Source: Sulfurimonas sp. (lineage in GTDB: Bacteria > Campylobacterota > Campylobacteria > Campylobacterales > Sulfurimonadaceae). From it: a stretch of 8,166 bases of DNA. Made by a program: the position numbers and the translations under genes. How positions within the stretch are numbered: the stretch's first letter is position 1; each line of letters starts with the position of its first letter. The notes beneath the pieces were generated by a model that was not told the origin of the DNA, made no database searches, and saw only the letters and a list, made by a program, of their open reading frames with translations. The stretch lies in NCBI GenBank assembly GCA_030646745.1, contig JAUSKV010000338.1:1-8166 (forward strand), written 5' to 3'. Of the stretch, positions 1 to 6,038 are shown piece after piece.

Positions 1-13
1 TATTGCATCTCAT
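1..13 (-). CDS. 5' end of a head gene, probably prohead protease (partial)
   Basis: Only the start codon and three more codons (Met-Arg-Cys-Asn) lie inside the window; the rest runs off the left edge. The start is supported by an AGGAG ribosome binding site eight bases upstream, which sits inside the last codons of the portal gene, so the two genes are in one operon. The product cannot be read from four residues. The guess of an HK97-type prohead protease is from context alone: the capsid protein here has a long N-terminal delta-like region that needs such an enzyme, none is encoded elsewhere in the window, and the protease normally follows the portal gene. Confidence 0.5.
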
Positions 14-16
14 TTT

Positions 17-1108
17 TTACGCTCCTATTTGTTTTAGTGTTGGCTGTGTAACTGCTGGAGTTCCAGCGGGTGCGAATAGTTCATCTTCGCCTTTTATCTC
101 TTTGTAGTTCAATCTTACTCTTGCCTCGTTTGGTGTCAATATTCCACCCGCAACCGCTGATGTCAAAGTATTAATCTTTTGTTCAAAACTTCCCTCTATA
201 AACGAGCTTGTATCAAAACTCATATTAGCTGTTAATTTAAGATTGATTTCTTCTTTAATGCTGTTTAAAAGTGGGTTAATTGTCATCTTTAAAAATTGAA
301 GATTTGCTTCTACTGCGTTGGAGTATGTCGCTAAACTATTGTCAAGCATTGAAACGGGCAAATTGAATATCTGTGCGATTTCTTTAAGTGAGGCTTGTTT
401 GAGTGCCACTAAATCACTATCTACTAAACTATTAACTGCTTTGAGTTCGTGCAATTCCATACCGTCTGCAAGTACCGGCACCGCTCCGCTGTTCTTAGTT
501 CCTTGATATGCTGTTTTAAATGCAGTTTTTAATTCATTGATTGCTTCTTGTTTCAAGTTTTTAAGCGTACTAATCCATAAACTAGGTCTTGAAGCATTAA
601 CAAGATAATTCCCCTCATATTCACTCATCGCCTTAACACGACTAAAGCTATTTGTGAAATTACTTAGTGAGCTGTAACCGATTTGTCCTAAATTGTCTTT
701 AGATATGTTTTTGAAGTGAAGCATATTTTCGGGATAGATTTTTTCTGATAAATGCTGATAATATGAAATATGATAATAATCTTTGTCATACATCATCGTT
801 ACATTTTTCGGGTCAAGTAGTTTATAAATACCTTTGCCGTCAATTCTTGCAAAAGCGTTTCCATGTAGCAGAATGTTTTTAGTGATTGTATTCGTCCATG
901 TAAATAAACTCATATTGCTTTGAGGCTCACGACCTAAAGGGCTATTTTCTTGCGTTGCACTTGCTACTGCATTGCTAATCATTGAAACGGCACTAAATAC
1001 CGCTGGTATGTTCATAGCATCGCCATTTGTCAAGTCATCAAAATAACTGCCTACTGTTGTAGCTGAGTAGCTTCGTACCTCTTCTTTTTTCTTAAACATT
1101 TTAAACAT
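17..1108 (-). CDS. HK97-family phage portal protein
   Basis: This is the portal, the dodecameric ring at one capsid vertex through which DNA is pumped and to which the head-tail connector binds. Family hallmarks visible are HGNAFARI (residues 82-89), IFNLPVSM (about 247-254) followed by TYSNAVEANL, the long helix ending INPLLNSIKEEINLKL, and GGILTPNEAR (321-330) followed by an acidic G-E-D-E-L segment. At 363 aa it is short for the family (usually about 380-450). The missing part appears to be the loop between residues 50 and 65, where relatives carry an LPL-x-VYR stretch and a longer linker. The start has AAGGA six to seven bases upstream; a second Met at codon 4 is possible. It follows the large terminase by 11 bases. 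Identification is firm. Confidence 0.95.
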   Translation of the reverse strand: MFKMFKKKEEVRSYSATTVGSYFDDLTNGDAMNIPAVFSAVSMISNAVASATQENSPLGREPQSNMSLFTWTNTITKNILLHGNAFARIDGKGIYKLLDPKNVTMMYDKDYYHISYYQHLSEKIYPENMLHFKNISKDNLGQIGYSSLSNFTNSFSRVKAMSEYEGNYLVNASRPSLWISTLKNLKQEAINELKTAFKTAYQGTKNSGAVPVLADGMELHELKAVNSLVDSDLVALKQASLKEIAQIFNLPVSMLDNSLATYSNAVEANLQFLKMTINPLLNSIKEEINLKLTANMSFDTSSFIEGSFEQKINTLTSAVAGGILTPNEARVRLNYKEIKGEDELFAPAGTPAVTQPTLKQIGA

Positions 1109-1119
1109 AATAATCCTTT

Positions 1120-2661
1120 TTATATAATTGCAAAACTTACGAGGTCATCGTCATAAGCCGCTAAATCTTTTTCAGCTAAATAAGCCGCCATTGCAAGTGC
1201 CACCGCTGGGTCAATTTTTGAGTTCTCACTTCTTTTCATAAGCTTTTTATTATTTGCTGGGTCGGTTACTACTATGCAGTTTGAGAGTCCATAACCTAAT
1301 AAGAAGTTTCCATTGTGTGCGATTTTCTTCTCATAAATCATATTCTCTAAAGCTGATACATAACTCGTAAACGATATAAATCCTTGTCGTAATTTTTCAA
1401 CGGGTGCGCTGTAACCTTGCTTGTCAAATTCTCTTTGTATCTCATTCCATTTGTAGGTATCTACTCCGATATTAACTACATCAAAGTTTGTTAATATGTC
1501 TATGAATTGAGCCGCCATAAATTCCCAATCAAAAGTAATGCCAGGACTAAGAAGCAAGTGCTCTTTTTTATCCATGCTTAATGCTTGTAATGGTACTTTT
1601 AAGCGTGTTGCATTTTCTTCCAAACTATCTTTTGCGCTGAATGTGTACGGTAAAGCTTTGTAATCATCTGCGCCAACTCTCACAACTACTACTAAACTTG
1701 TAAGGTCATATCTGCCTAAAGATAAATCTATTCCTACTACTGCTGGAAGTCCGTAATAGTCTGAGTATTCAAAGTCTTGTTTTATGGCTCTCCAATCACT
1801 CGCTTGAATGAAGCTTTTATCTGCTGAAATTTTTTGATTCATCATAAAGTTGAGAAAATGCGCTTTTTTGCTTGGTATGTTCTTCGCTTGTTCTGCATAA
1901 GCTCTCATGCTGTCCTCTGATAAAAAGAAGTTTAAAGCTGGGTTAGCTAATGCCCAAACTTTAGGATTTGTCATAATCCCTTTCGTTCCCTCTGGTACTG
2001 TATAGAAGATACAATGTACTGATTCATCAAGATTATCTTTGTACTGTTCTATCATTTGATTAAAATAATAAGTATCTGATGCGCCAATAGTTGAGATATG
2101 AATACATAAAGAGTCATCATAAGCACCTTGAGAGGACATCAAAGCTTCTGGGAATGTACTATCTTCTTTAAGGTTTGCCGTTTCATCGTGTACATAAAAA
2201 TATAAACTTCTACCTAAAGCATTTGAGGCATCGGCACTTAAAGCGGTAAACTCACAACCGTTTGACATATTGATAATTAATTTTTTAGAGTCAATTATCT
2301 TTAATCTTGTTTGCAGTTCTGGGCTGAACATGATAAATTTTTTCATCAAGTTGTATATGAGTGCCGCTTGGTCACGACTTCTTGCACCTGATGCGATTTG
2401 TGCGTTCGGTTTTGCTAAACCTTTTACTGCCATTAATGCAAGTAAAATTATCGCAATAGTTGTACTTTTAGCGTTTTTTCTGCCTAAACTCATCAAAGCT
2501 AACTTAACTACTCTTTTGCCGTTTCGTGTCTTAAATACCTCTCTAATGAAGTCTATTTGATACGGTATAAGCTTTATTTTTTCGCCAACTTTTGCACCCT
2601 CTGGCACTTTCAAGCTTTCGGCAAATTTGATAATCTTATCGGCTGTTGAGTAATCGTACAT
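1120..2661 (-). CDS. Phage terminase large subunit (TerL)
   Basis: This is the packaging motor ATPase and headful/cos nuclease that docks on the portal. The N-terminal ATPase domain has a Walker A motif SLGRKNAKST (58-67, of the phage R-K-N-x-K-S type), Walker B YFYVHDE with D159 and E160, and a coupling motif STIG near 190-193. The C-terminal RNase H-like nuclease has the expected acidic residues in GIDLSLG (D312), GVDTY (D401) and KIDPAVAL (D484). The 513-aa length is normal for HK97-like enzymes and no key residue is missing, so it should be active. Its ATG begins one base after the small terminase stop codon, which implies translational coupling. The partner small subunit and an HNH endonuclease lie directly upstream, a set usually seen in cos-packaging phages. 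Confidence 0.96.
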   Translation of the reverse strand: MYDYSTADKIIKFAESLKVPEGAKVGEKIKLIPYQIDFIREVFKTRNGKRVVKLALMSLGRKNAKSTTIAIILLALMAVKGLAKPNAQIASGARSRDQAALIYNLMKKFIMFSPELQTRLKIIDSKKLIINMSNGCEFTALSADASNALGRSLYFYVHDETANLKEDSTFPEALMSSQGAYDDSLCIHISTIGASDTYYFNQMIEQYKDNLDESVHCIFYTVPEGTKGIMTNPKVWALANPALNFFLSEDSMRAYAEQAKNIPSKKAHFLNFMMNQKISADKSFIQASDWRAIKQDFEYSDYYGLPAVVGIDLSLGRYDLTSLVVVVRVGADDYKALPYTFSAKDSLEENATRLKVPLQALSMDKKEHLLLSPGITFDWEFMAAQFIDILTNFDVVNIGVDTYKWNEIQREFDKQGYSAPVEKLRQGFISFTSYVSALENMIYEKKIAHNGNFLLGYGLSNCIVVTDPANNKKLMKRSENSKIDPAVALAMAAYLAEKDLAAYDDDLVSFAII

Positions 2662-2662
2662 A

Positions 2663-3064
2663 TTAATCTAATAAGCCGTCAAGTTCTGATTTTTCTTCAT
2701 CGAGTGGATTTGTTTTTGCTTCGTGTCGCACTCTGCTACTCGGTGCAATACCTAACTTTTGAGAGGTTGTGCTTAATGCTCCCGTAGTTTTTGAGATAAT
2801 ACCTACTAATCTGTTACCCTCTACTGTTTCAAGTCCGTAATCTGGTAATAGTAAATAAGCTGCATCACTAATCATTTTTAGTTTGATATACTCCATAATA
2901 AGAGTTCTATCACTCTCTATAAAATAACTAGGCTTCATGCTCTTAACAACTTCATTCCATATTTGAAGCTCTCTAGGTCTTAATCCTTTTGATGGTTTTA
3001 AATATTCTTTTTGAAATACATTTTCATCGAGTTTGTCTGTCGTTACTTCTTTTTTTCGTGCCAT
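2663..3064 (-). CDS. Phage terminase small subunit, P27 family
   Basis: The small terminase recognises the packaging site on DNA and hands it to TerL. The 133-aa protein has the P27-type layout: a basic start (MARKKE), a helical segment with LRPRELQIWNEVV (28-40), a middle region with YIKLKMISDAAYLL, and the characteristic LGIAPSSRVR near 104-113, followed by an acidic tail. The start is supported by AAGGAG nine bases upstream. The gene is separated from the HNH gene by 68 bases, the only real gap in the head operon, and nearly touches TerL. In satellites the small terminase decides which genome enters the capsid, so this gene is central to the element packaging its own DNA. Confidence 0.93.
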   Translation of the reverse strand: MARKKEVTTDKLDENVFQKEYLKPSKGLRPRELQIWNEVVKSMKPSYFIESDRTLIMEYIKLKMISDAAYLLLPDYGLETVEGNRLVGIISKTTGALSTTSQKLGIAPSSRVRHEAKTNPLDEEKSELDGLLD

Positions 3065-3170
3065 GTCGTTTTTCTCCTTTTACATTTTATAAATTTGTTG
3101 TGCATAGGGTCGGTGTAGCGTAGCATCTGATATTATTCAAAACGACGGGGGGTGTTCTTGTTCCCCACGA
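3065..3170 (-). other. Candidate packaging (cos) region
   Basis: The 68-base gap between HNH and TerS plus the end of the HNH gene stands out. It contains a run of six G on the plus strand (3147-3152) opposed by four C at 3163-3166, and a comparatively GC-rich stretch GGGTCGGTGTAGCGTAGC, both unusual in this AT-rich window. In cos phages that carry HNH next to P27-type TerS, the cohesive-end site commonly lies close to these genes. The position and composition are seen; the cos function is inferred, and no cleavage sequence can be read. Confidence 0.25.
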
Positions 3171-3516
3171 CTTCCATACCTAACAATAAACTGTCTAAAT
3201 CCTCATCTAATATAAATCCATCTATGTTACGACTAAACTCTCTGTGTGAGTACTTAATCGAGGCATAATCATTCTTAAATGCTTCGTGTGCGTTTCTATT
3301 GTCAAAGTGTTTCGTGATGTCTGAATGGCATTGAGTACAAACGGAAAAAAGATTGTTTGTATCAAAAAAATCATCGTATGCTTTTGCTGGGATACAATGG
3401 TCGATAGTAGTAGCGACCTTGACAACTCCTACATTCTGGCATCTAATACATAGAGGGTGTTGTCTTAACACTTCTAAGCGTATTGTCTTCCATCTGTGAG
3501 TGTCATAAGGTCGCAT
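3133..3516 (-). CDS. HNH endonuclease of the packaging module
   Basis: A 127-aa HNH nuclease with a zinc-binding frame: LCIRC (C23, C26) and VCTQCH (C60, C63, H64) flank the catalytic IDHCIP (D39-H40) and the NNL (N54-N55) of the HNH motif. In HK97-like cos phages a nuclease of this type sits beside the small terminase and assists TerL in site-specific cos cleavage, and the neighbours here fit that role. The start ATG is four bases after the capsid stop codon with no clear ribosome binding site, so it probably depends on ribosomes arriving from the capsid gene. The C-terminal part after residue 75 is not conserved in an obvious way. A homing endonuclease is an alternative, but the position between capsid and TerS favours the packaging role. 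Confidence 0.92.
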   Translation of the reverse strand: MRPYDTHRWKTIRLEVLRQHPLCIRCQNVGVVKVATTIDHCIPAKAYDDFFDTNNLFSVCTQCHSDITKHFDNRNAHEAFKNDYASIKYSHREFSRNIDGFILDEDLDSLLLGMEVVGNKNTPRRFE

Positions 3517-3520
3517 CTGG

Positions 3521-4639
3521 TTACGCCATTAAGAGGTGTTTAACTGCTGCTACATCAAGCAATGTGCCGTCTGCTCTGAGTGAAGCTTTGTAGCCGATTT
3601 CGTTTGTTTCTTGATACAGTTCGTTAAACTTGAAGATACTTAATCCTGATACATTTCTTACCATGTATTTAGATAAATCCCCGAATACAATCGGCTTAGT
3701 ACCCGTTGCCATATCTGGCATATTTGGATTAACTACAATCGGCTTACCGAATAGTGTTCTGCCGATTCCATTTGTTGCAGTAGATACAAGATAGTTACCT
3801 TGTCCGTCTTTTAACTTAGCGATTGCAAGTAAAGTATTAGAGTTCATCATATACTTACCTTTTGAGCCATAAGCATCATCAACACTAAATTGTAGGTTAA
3901 GAAGTTCGTCGCCTGTTACTGCATTAACTGCCGCCGCTGTTTCGCCTAAAGTTGTTTGTGTAAGTATTCCGCTCGGTGCTGTTGTTCCTGCTCCGATTGT
4001 CATATCTTTTTGAAGCTTACGGCTGATACGCTCTGCAAGTGCATTGATAACTATTGATTCAATATTAACCGCTGAGTCTTGTACCAACTCATTAGATATT
4101 TTAATAATCCCTGAGTCATAAACAAAAGCACCTAAATTGATTGAGCCGAATACTACATCGCTACCATTACGACGGGCATCTGTTTCCGCTGTGATAACTG
4201 CTTCGTTTGTCGTGTCGTCTAAAGTAGGATAAAGTAAATCGCCACCGTTTGAAGTGTTAATAGCTGATGCGCTTTCAATCATTCCCGAATAAGCTTTCAT
4301 TGATACGATAACTTGATTTGCTACTGATGCGCCAACTGTGAAGCCACCAGCTGCATTTGTAAGTGTTGATTGACTTCTAACCTCACGACCTTGTAAGAAG
4401 TTTCTAAACTCTGAGTTATCGTCATCGCTTTTGATTGATACTGCCGTTTCAACTGATAAAGCTCTTGCCTCTTCGATACGATTAATCTCGCCGTCAATTT
4501 CTTTCACTCTTACTGATGCTGAGTCAAAGTTTCTTTTTTCTTCGTCTGTCATACCTTTGCCCGCTGCTCTTTCAGTTCCAGCGATTGCGCTCATAGTTGA
4601 AGTTAATTTCTCACGCTCTGCTCTAAGTTTTTTTAACAT
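3521..4639 (-). CDS. HK97-fold major capsid protein
   Basis: The head shell protein. Residues 1 to about 70 form a charged, helical delta-like region (repeated K/R/E patterns such as RVKEIDGEINRIEEA) that acts as an internal scaffold. The mature domain seems to begin around residues 85-100, where FRNFLQGREVRSQS leads into the typical TLTNAAGGFTVG. Further family signals are SGIIKISNELVQDS, the RKLQKDMTIGAGTTAPSGIL strand, the GKPIVVNPNMPD segment and a final GYKASLRADGTLLD. At 372 aa it is of usual length and intact. It has a good ribosome binding site (AAGGA seven bases upstream) and lies 18 bases after the head closure gene. A protease is needed for maturation and is probably the gene beginning at the left edge. 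Confidence 0.95.
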   Translation of the reverse strand: MLKKLRAEREKLTSTMSAIAGTERAAGKGMTDEEKRNFDSASVRVKEIDGEINRIEEARALSVETAVSIKSDDDNSEFRNFLQGREVRSQSTLTNAAGGFTVGASVANQVIVSMKAYSGMIESASAINTSNGGDLLYPTLDDTTNEAVITAETDARRNGSDVVFGSINLGAFVYDSGIIKISNELVQDSAVNIESIVINALAERISRKLQKDMTIGAGTTAPSGILTQTTLGETAAAVNAVTGDELLNLQFSVDDAYGSKGKYMMNSNTLLAIAKLKDGQGNYLVSTATNGIGRTLFGKPIVVNPNMPDMATGTKPIVFGDLSKYMVRNVSGLSIFKFNELYQETNEIGYKASLRADGTLLDVAAVKHLLMA

Positions 4640-4657
4640 TGTTTTTCCTTTTGTTCG

Positions 4658-4975
4658 TTAGAACTGTTCTTTGCATAGTAATTCAAAAGATACATTTTTC
4701 TCATCTTTATTTATTACTGCTGTTATGTTGAATATGCGCCCATCGAATAAAACCCTATCATTTGGCTTTATATCTGTGACATATCGCATAAAAACTTTGT
4801 GTGTAGTTTCATTCACTAAAACCGCACCACTTACAATATCTTTACCGCTTATCGGATTTACAGAAGCTCTCTGAGTAGTTAATGTCGCCCACTCCTGAAT
4901 CATCCCACCAAAGTCATCCGTAGTTTCTGTATATCTCTGAATAACTATTTGATGTCGTAAATCTCCCGCTCTCAT
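4658..4975 (-). CDS. Head closure / head-tail joining protein
   Basis: A 105-aa protein of the phage head-tail joining family (SPP1 gp16-like, Phage_H_T_join). The pattern is clear: MRAGDLRHQIVIQR at the N-terminus, then DDFGGMIQEWATLTTQRASVNPISGKD, a central beta region THKVFMRYVTDIKPNDRVLFDGRIFNI, and a short final strand. Such proteins plug the portal-connector channel and form the surface on which a preassembled tail docks. In a capsid-forming satellite this would be the part that has to match the helper phage's tail. The start codon overlaps the connector stop codon by four bases (ATGA), so the two are translated together. Confidence 0.88.
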   Translation of the reverse strand: MRAGDLRHQIVIQRYTETTDDFGGMIQEWATLTTQRASVNPISGKDIVSGAVLVNETTHKVFMRYVTDIKPNDRVLFDGRIFNITAVINKDEKNVSFELLCKEQF

Positions 4976-5241
4976 ATAACTACACTCATTTCCATATCAA
5001 GTAAAAATTTAATCCCCGTCGGTAACTCTGTAATATTCAAAGTGATTTCATTTTCTCTGAATGAGTACCATGTACCAATAAGAAGTAATTTTGCTTGTTC
5101 GTGTGATTTATTGAGGCTGTCATAAGTTGAGTGGGTATAAGAAGCGATTGCGTGTTCTGCTGCATCTGAGTAGTGAGTAATTAGCGTATCATCTAAGCTA
5201 TGCTCTACATATAAATGCTTTTTTACTGTTGCTAAATCCAT
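4972..5241 (-). CDS. Head-tail connector protein, Gp6-like
   Basis: An 89-aa, mostly helical protein of the HK97 gp6 / Phage_connect type, which binds as a ring beneath the portal. Signals are the opening DLATVKKHLYVEHSLDDTLI, the helix with DAAEHAIASYTH, the WYSFREN segment (58-64) and LPTGIKFLL (73-81), all in the order seen in family members. It is the first gene of the head operon: AAAGGGG lies four bases before the ATG and a good promoter lies just upstream. The next gene overlaps its stop by four bases. Its position ahead of the capsid gene is unusual; in ordinary HK97-like phages the connector follows the capsid. Confidence 0.88.
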   Translation of the reverse strand: MDLATVKKHLYVEHSLDDTLITHYSDAAEHAIASYTHSTYDSLNKSHEQAKLLLIGTWYSFRENEITLNITELPTGIKFLLDMEMSVVI

Positions 5242-5257
5242 ACAACCCCTTTAAATA

Positions 5258-5338
5258 ATTGCAATATGTCATATTATATCTTAATAATGTTACAAATTGC
5301 AATCATATCATAGTAAACAATTGATAAAGTATTGCAAA
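5258..5338. repeat. Three palindromic ATTGCAAT-type boxes
   Basis: The 8-base palindrome ATTGCAAT occurs exactly at 5258-5265 and 5296-5303, and as ATTGCAAA at 5331-5338. The starts are 38 and 35 bases apart. Boxes 1 and 3 are also followed by a shared TGTCATA (5267 and 5340). Box 2 supplies the -35 of the head operon promoter, box 1 overlaps its predicted start of transcription, and box 3 supplies the -35 of an opposing promoter. The pattern suggests operator sites for a regulator, but AT-rich chance repetition is possible. Confidence 0.5.
5273..5302 (-). promoter_or_regulatory. Promoter of the head operon
   Basis: On the minus strand TTGCAA (5302-5297) is followed after 18 bases by a perfect TATAAT (5278-5273). 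Transcription would start near 5266, about 25 bases before the connector ATG at 5241 and its AAAGGGG ribosome binding site. The -35 lies within one of the repeated palindromic boxes, so a protein bound there would control all head genes together. Confidence 0.6.
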
Positions 5339-5360
5339 TTGTCATAATATTCGATATAAT
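5332..5360 (+). promoter_or_regulatory. Plus-strand promoter facing the early operon
   Basis: TTGCAA (5332-5337), a 17-base spacer and a perfect TATAAT (5355-5360) point rightward, against all genes of the window. The start would be near 5367, the first base of a 10-bp perfect hairpin. No plus-strand gene follows, so the product would be a small RNA, possibly antisense to the end of the 157-aa gene. The match is good, but AT-rich sequence gives such matches by chance. Confidence 0.4.
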
Positions 5361-5366
5361 CATTAA

Positions 5367-5394
5367 ATGTTTAGGGTTTTGTCCCCCTAAACAT
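5367..5394. other. Strong hairpin with 10-bp perfect stem
   Basis: ATGTTTAGGG (5367-5376) pairs perfectly with CCCTAAACAT (5385-5394) around an 8-base loop. It lies between the early operon and the head operon promoter. There is no clean T run directly after it on either strand (on the plus strand a T5 run comes eight bases later), so it is a poor classical terminator. It could be the 5' structure of a small plus-strand RNA, a weak terminator, or a replication origin hairpin for the Rep protein. Confidence 0.6.
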
Positions 5395-5425
5395 AACTCC
5401 TATTTTTAGTGAGCTATTTGTTTAC

Positions 5426-5445
5426 ACCTCTCTTAATTGAGAGGT
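5426..5445. terminator. Hairpin after the 157-aa gene, possible terminator
   Basis: ACCTCTC (5426-5432) pairs perfectly with GAGAGGT (5439-5445) around the loop TTAATT. It begins 22 bases after the stop codon of the 157-aa gene on the minus strand, where a terminator of the early operon would be expected. The following minus-strand bases (GTAAACAAAT) are not T-rich, so termination would be inefficient or Rho-assisted. The stem itself is certain; its role is inferred. Confidence 0.4.
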
Positions 5446-5466
5446 ACAATTAAAAAGTAGTCACTC

Positions 5467-5940
5467 TCACTTTAGTTTTAAATCTGATACCTTAAAAGCA
5501 AGTTTCTCTTTTTCTTTGAGAATGTATTTATAAAGTTCTTTTTTACTTCCTACAAATTCAAAATTTAACTCGCTAGTACCGTACTCTTTATTATGAATAA
5601 AAACTTTTCCCGTTTGTTTGCATTGCAGAATAAAGTGAACTTTTATAGCTTCGTAATCTTCTGCCGCATCTGATACATAAAGCCCTTTCGGTTCTGCCAA
5701 AGTTATAAAAGTAGATTCGCTCTCATTCTTAACCTTGCTATCTTTAAAATCAAGAGTTACACCTAAATGATTTTCATGCAAGTCTAAAGCAACAAGTTCA
5801 AAAGCATCTCGTACCATTTTATTAAACTTTTTTTCAAATATTTCTCGTGTTATCGGTGCTTCGATATCTTGAAAAAACACACATGTGTCTAGTAGGTCAC
5901 TTAACTTGTTTTGGTATCCGATTATCTCTGTATTTTTCAT
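5467..5940 (-). CDS. Unrecognised 157-aa protein of the replication operon
   Basis: I do not recognise this protein. It is soluble, charged and mixed alpha/beta, with no membrane segment or signal peptide. Its N-terminal third is helical (ITREIFEKKFNKMVRDAFELVALDL). The centre reads as beta strands (LGVTLDFKD, STFITLAEPKGLYV, AIKVHFILQCKQTGKVFI), and it ends in a lysine-rich helix (KKELYKYILKEKEKLAF). There is no catalytic pattern I can name. The start has AAGGA nine bases upstream and lies 98 bases after Rep, so it is probably the last gene of the early operon. Position between replication and head genes suggests a replication accessory, a late-switch factor or a helper-interference protein; none of these can be chosen from sequence alone. 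Confidence 0.8.
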   Translation of the reverse strand: MKNTEIIGYQNKLSDLLDTCVFFQDIEAPITREIFEKKFNKMVRDAFELVALDLHENHLGVTLDFKDSKVKNESESTFITLAEPKGLYVSDAAEDYEAIKVHFILQCKQTGKVFIHNKEYGTSELNFEFVGSKKELYKYILKEKEKLAFKVSDLKLK

Positions 5941-5962
5941 CTTTTTTTGTCCTTTTTTTTGT

Positions 5963-6028
5963 TCATTTTTTCAAGTCCTCTAAAGCCCTATTTCTTGGGA
6001 TAAAGTGAGGGTTTGTGTAGAAAAACAT
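5963..6028 (-). CDS. Possible 21-aa micro-ORF between Rep and the 157-aa gene
   Basis: An ATG at 6028 opens 21 codons (starting MFFYTNPHF and ending LEDLKK) that fill most of the 98-base gap. Its stop overlaps by ATGA the start of a 9-codon ORF (MNKKKDKKR, 5937-5966), whose own stop overlaps by ATGA the 157-aa gene start. Two four-base overlaps in a row could carry ribosomes from Rep to the next gene. No convincing ribosome binding site precedes the first ATG, and the lysine codons are just A runs, so this may be chance. Confidence 0.22.
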   Translation of the reverse strand: MFFYTNPHFIPRNRALEDLKK

Positions 6029-6038
6029 AGCTATTAAC

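Noticed and set aside
318..506. Plus-strand ORF of 62 codons inside the portal gene
   Set aside because: It is fully antisense to a firmly identified portal gene, has no ribosome binding site worth noting and no recognisable domain.
2270..2560. Plus-strand ORF of 96 codons with hydrophobic stretches
   Set aside because: Antisense to the ATPase domain of TerL; the hydrophobic look arises from reverse-reading lysine and asparagine-rich codons.
3222..3425. Minus-strand ORF of 67 codons inside HNH in another frame
   Set aside because: It overlaps the conserved HNH core, and the zinc ligands and catalytic residues are all in the HNH frame.
4431..4874. Two plus-strand ORFs over the capsid start and head closure genes
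   Set aside because: Both are shadows of well-supported minus-strand genes and show no protein family signal.
5242..5466. CRISPR-like repeats
   Set aside because: Only three short palindromic boxes at unequal spacing without constant repeat units; better explained as promoter and operator sites.
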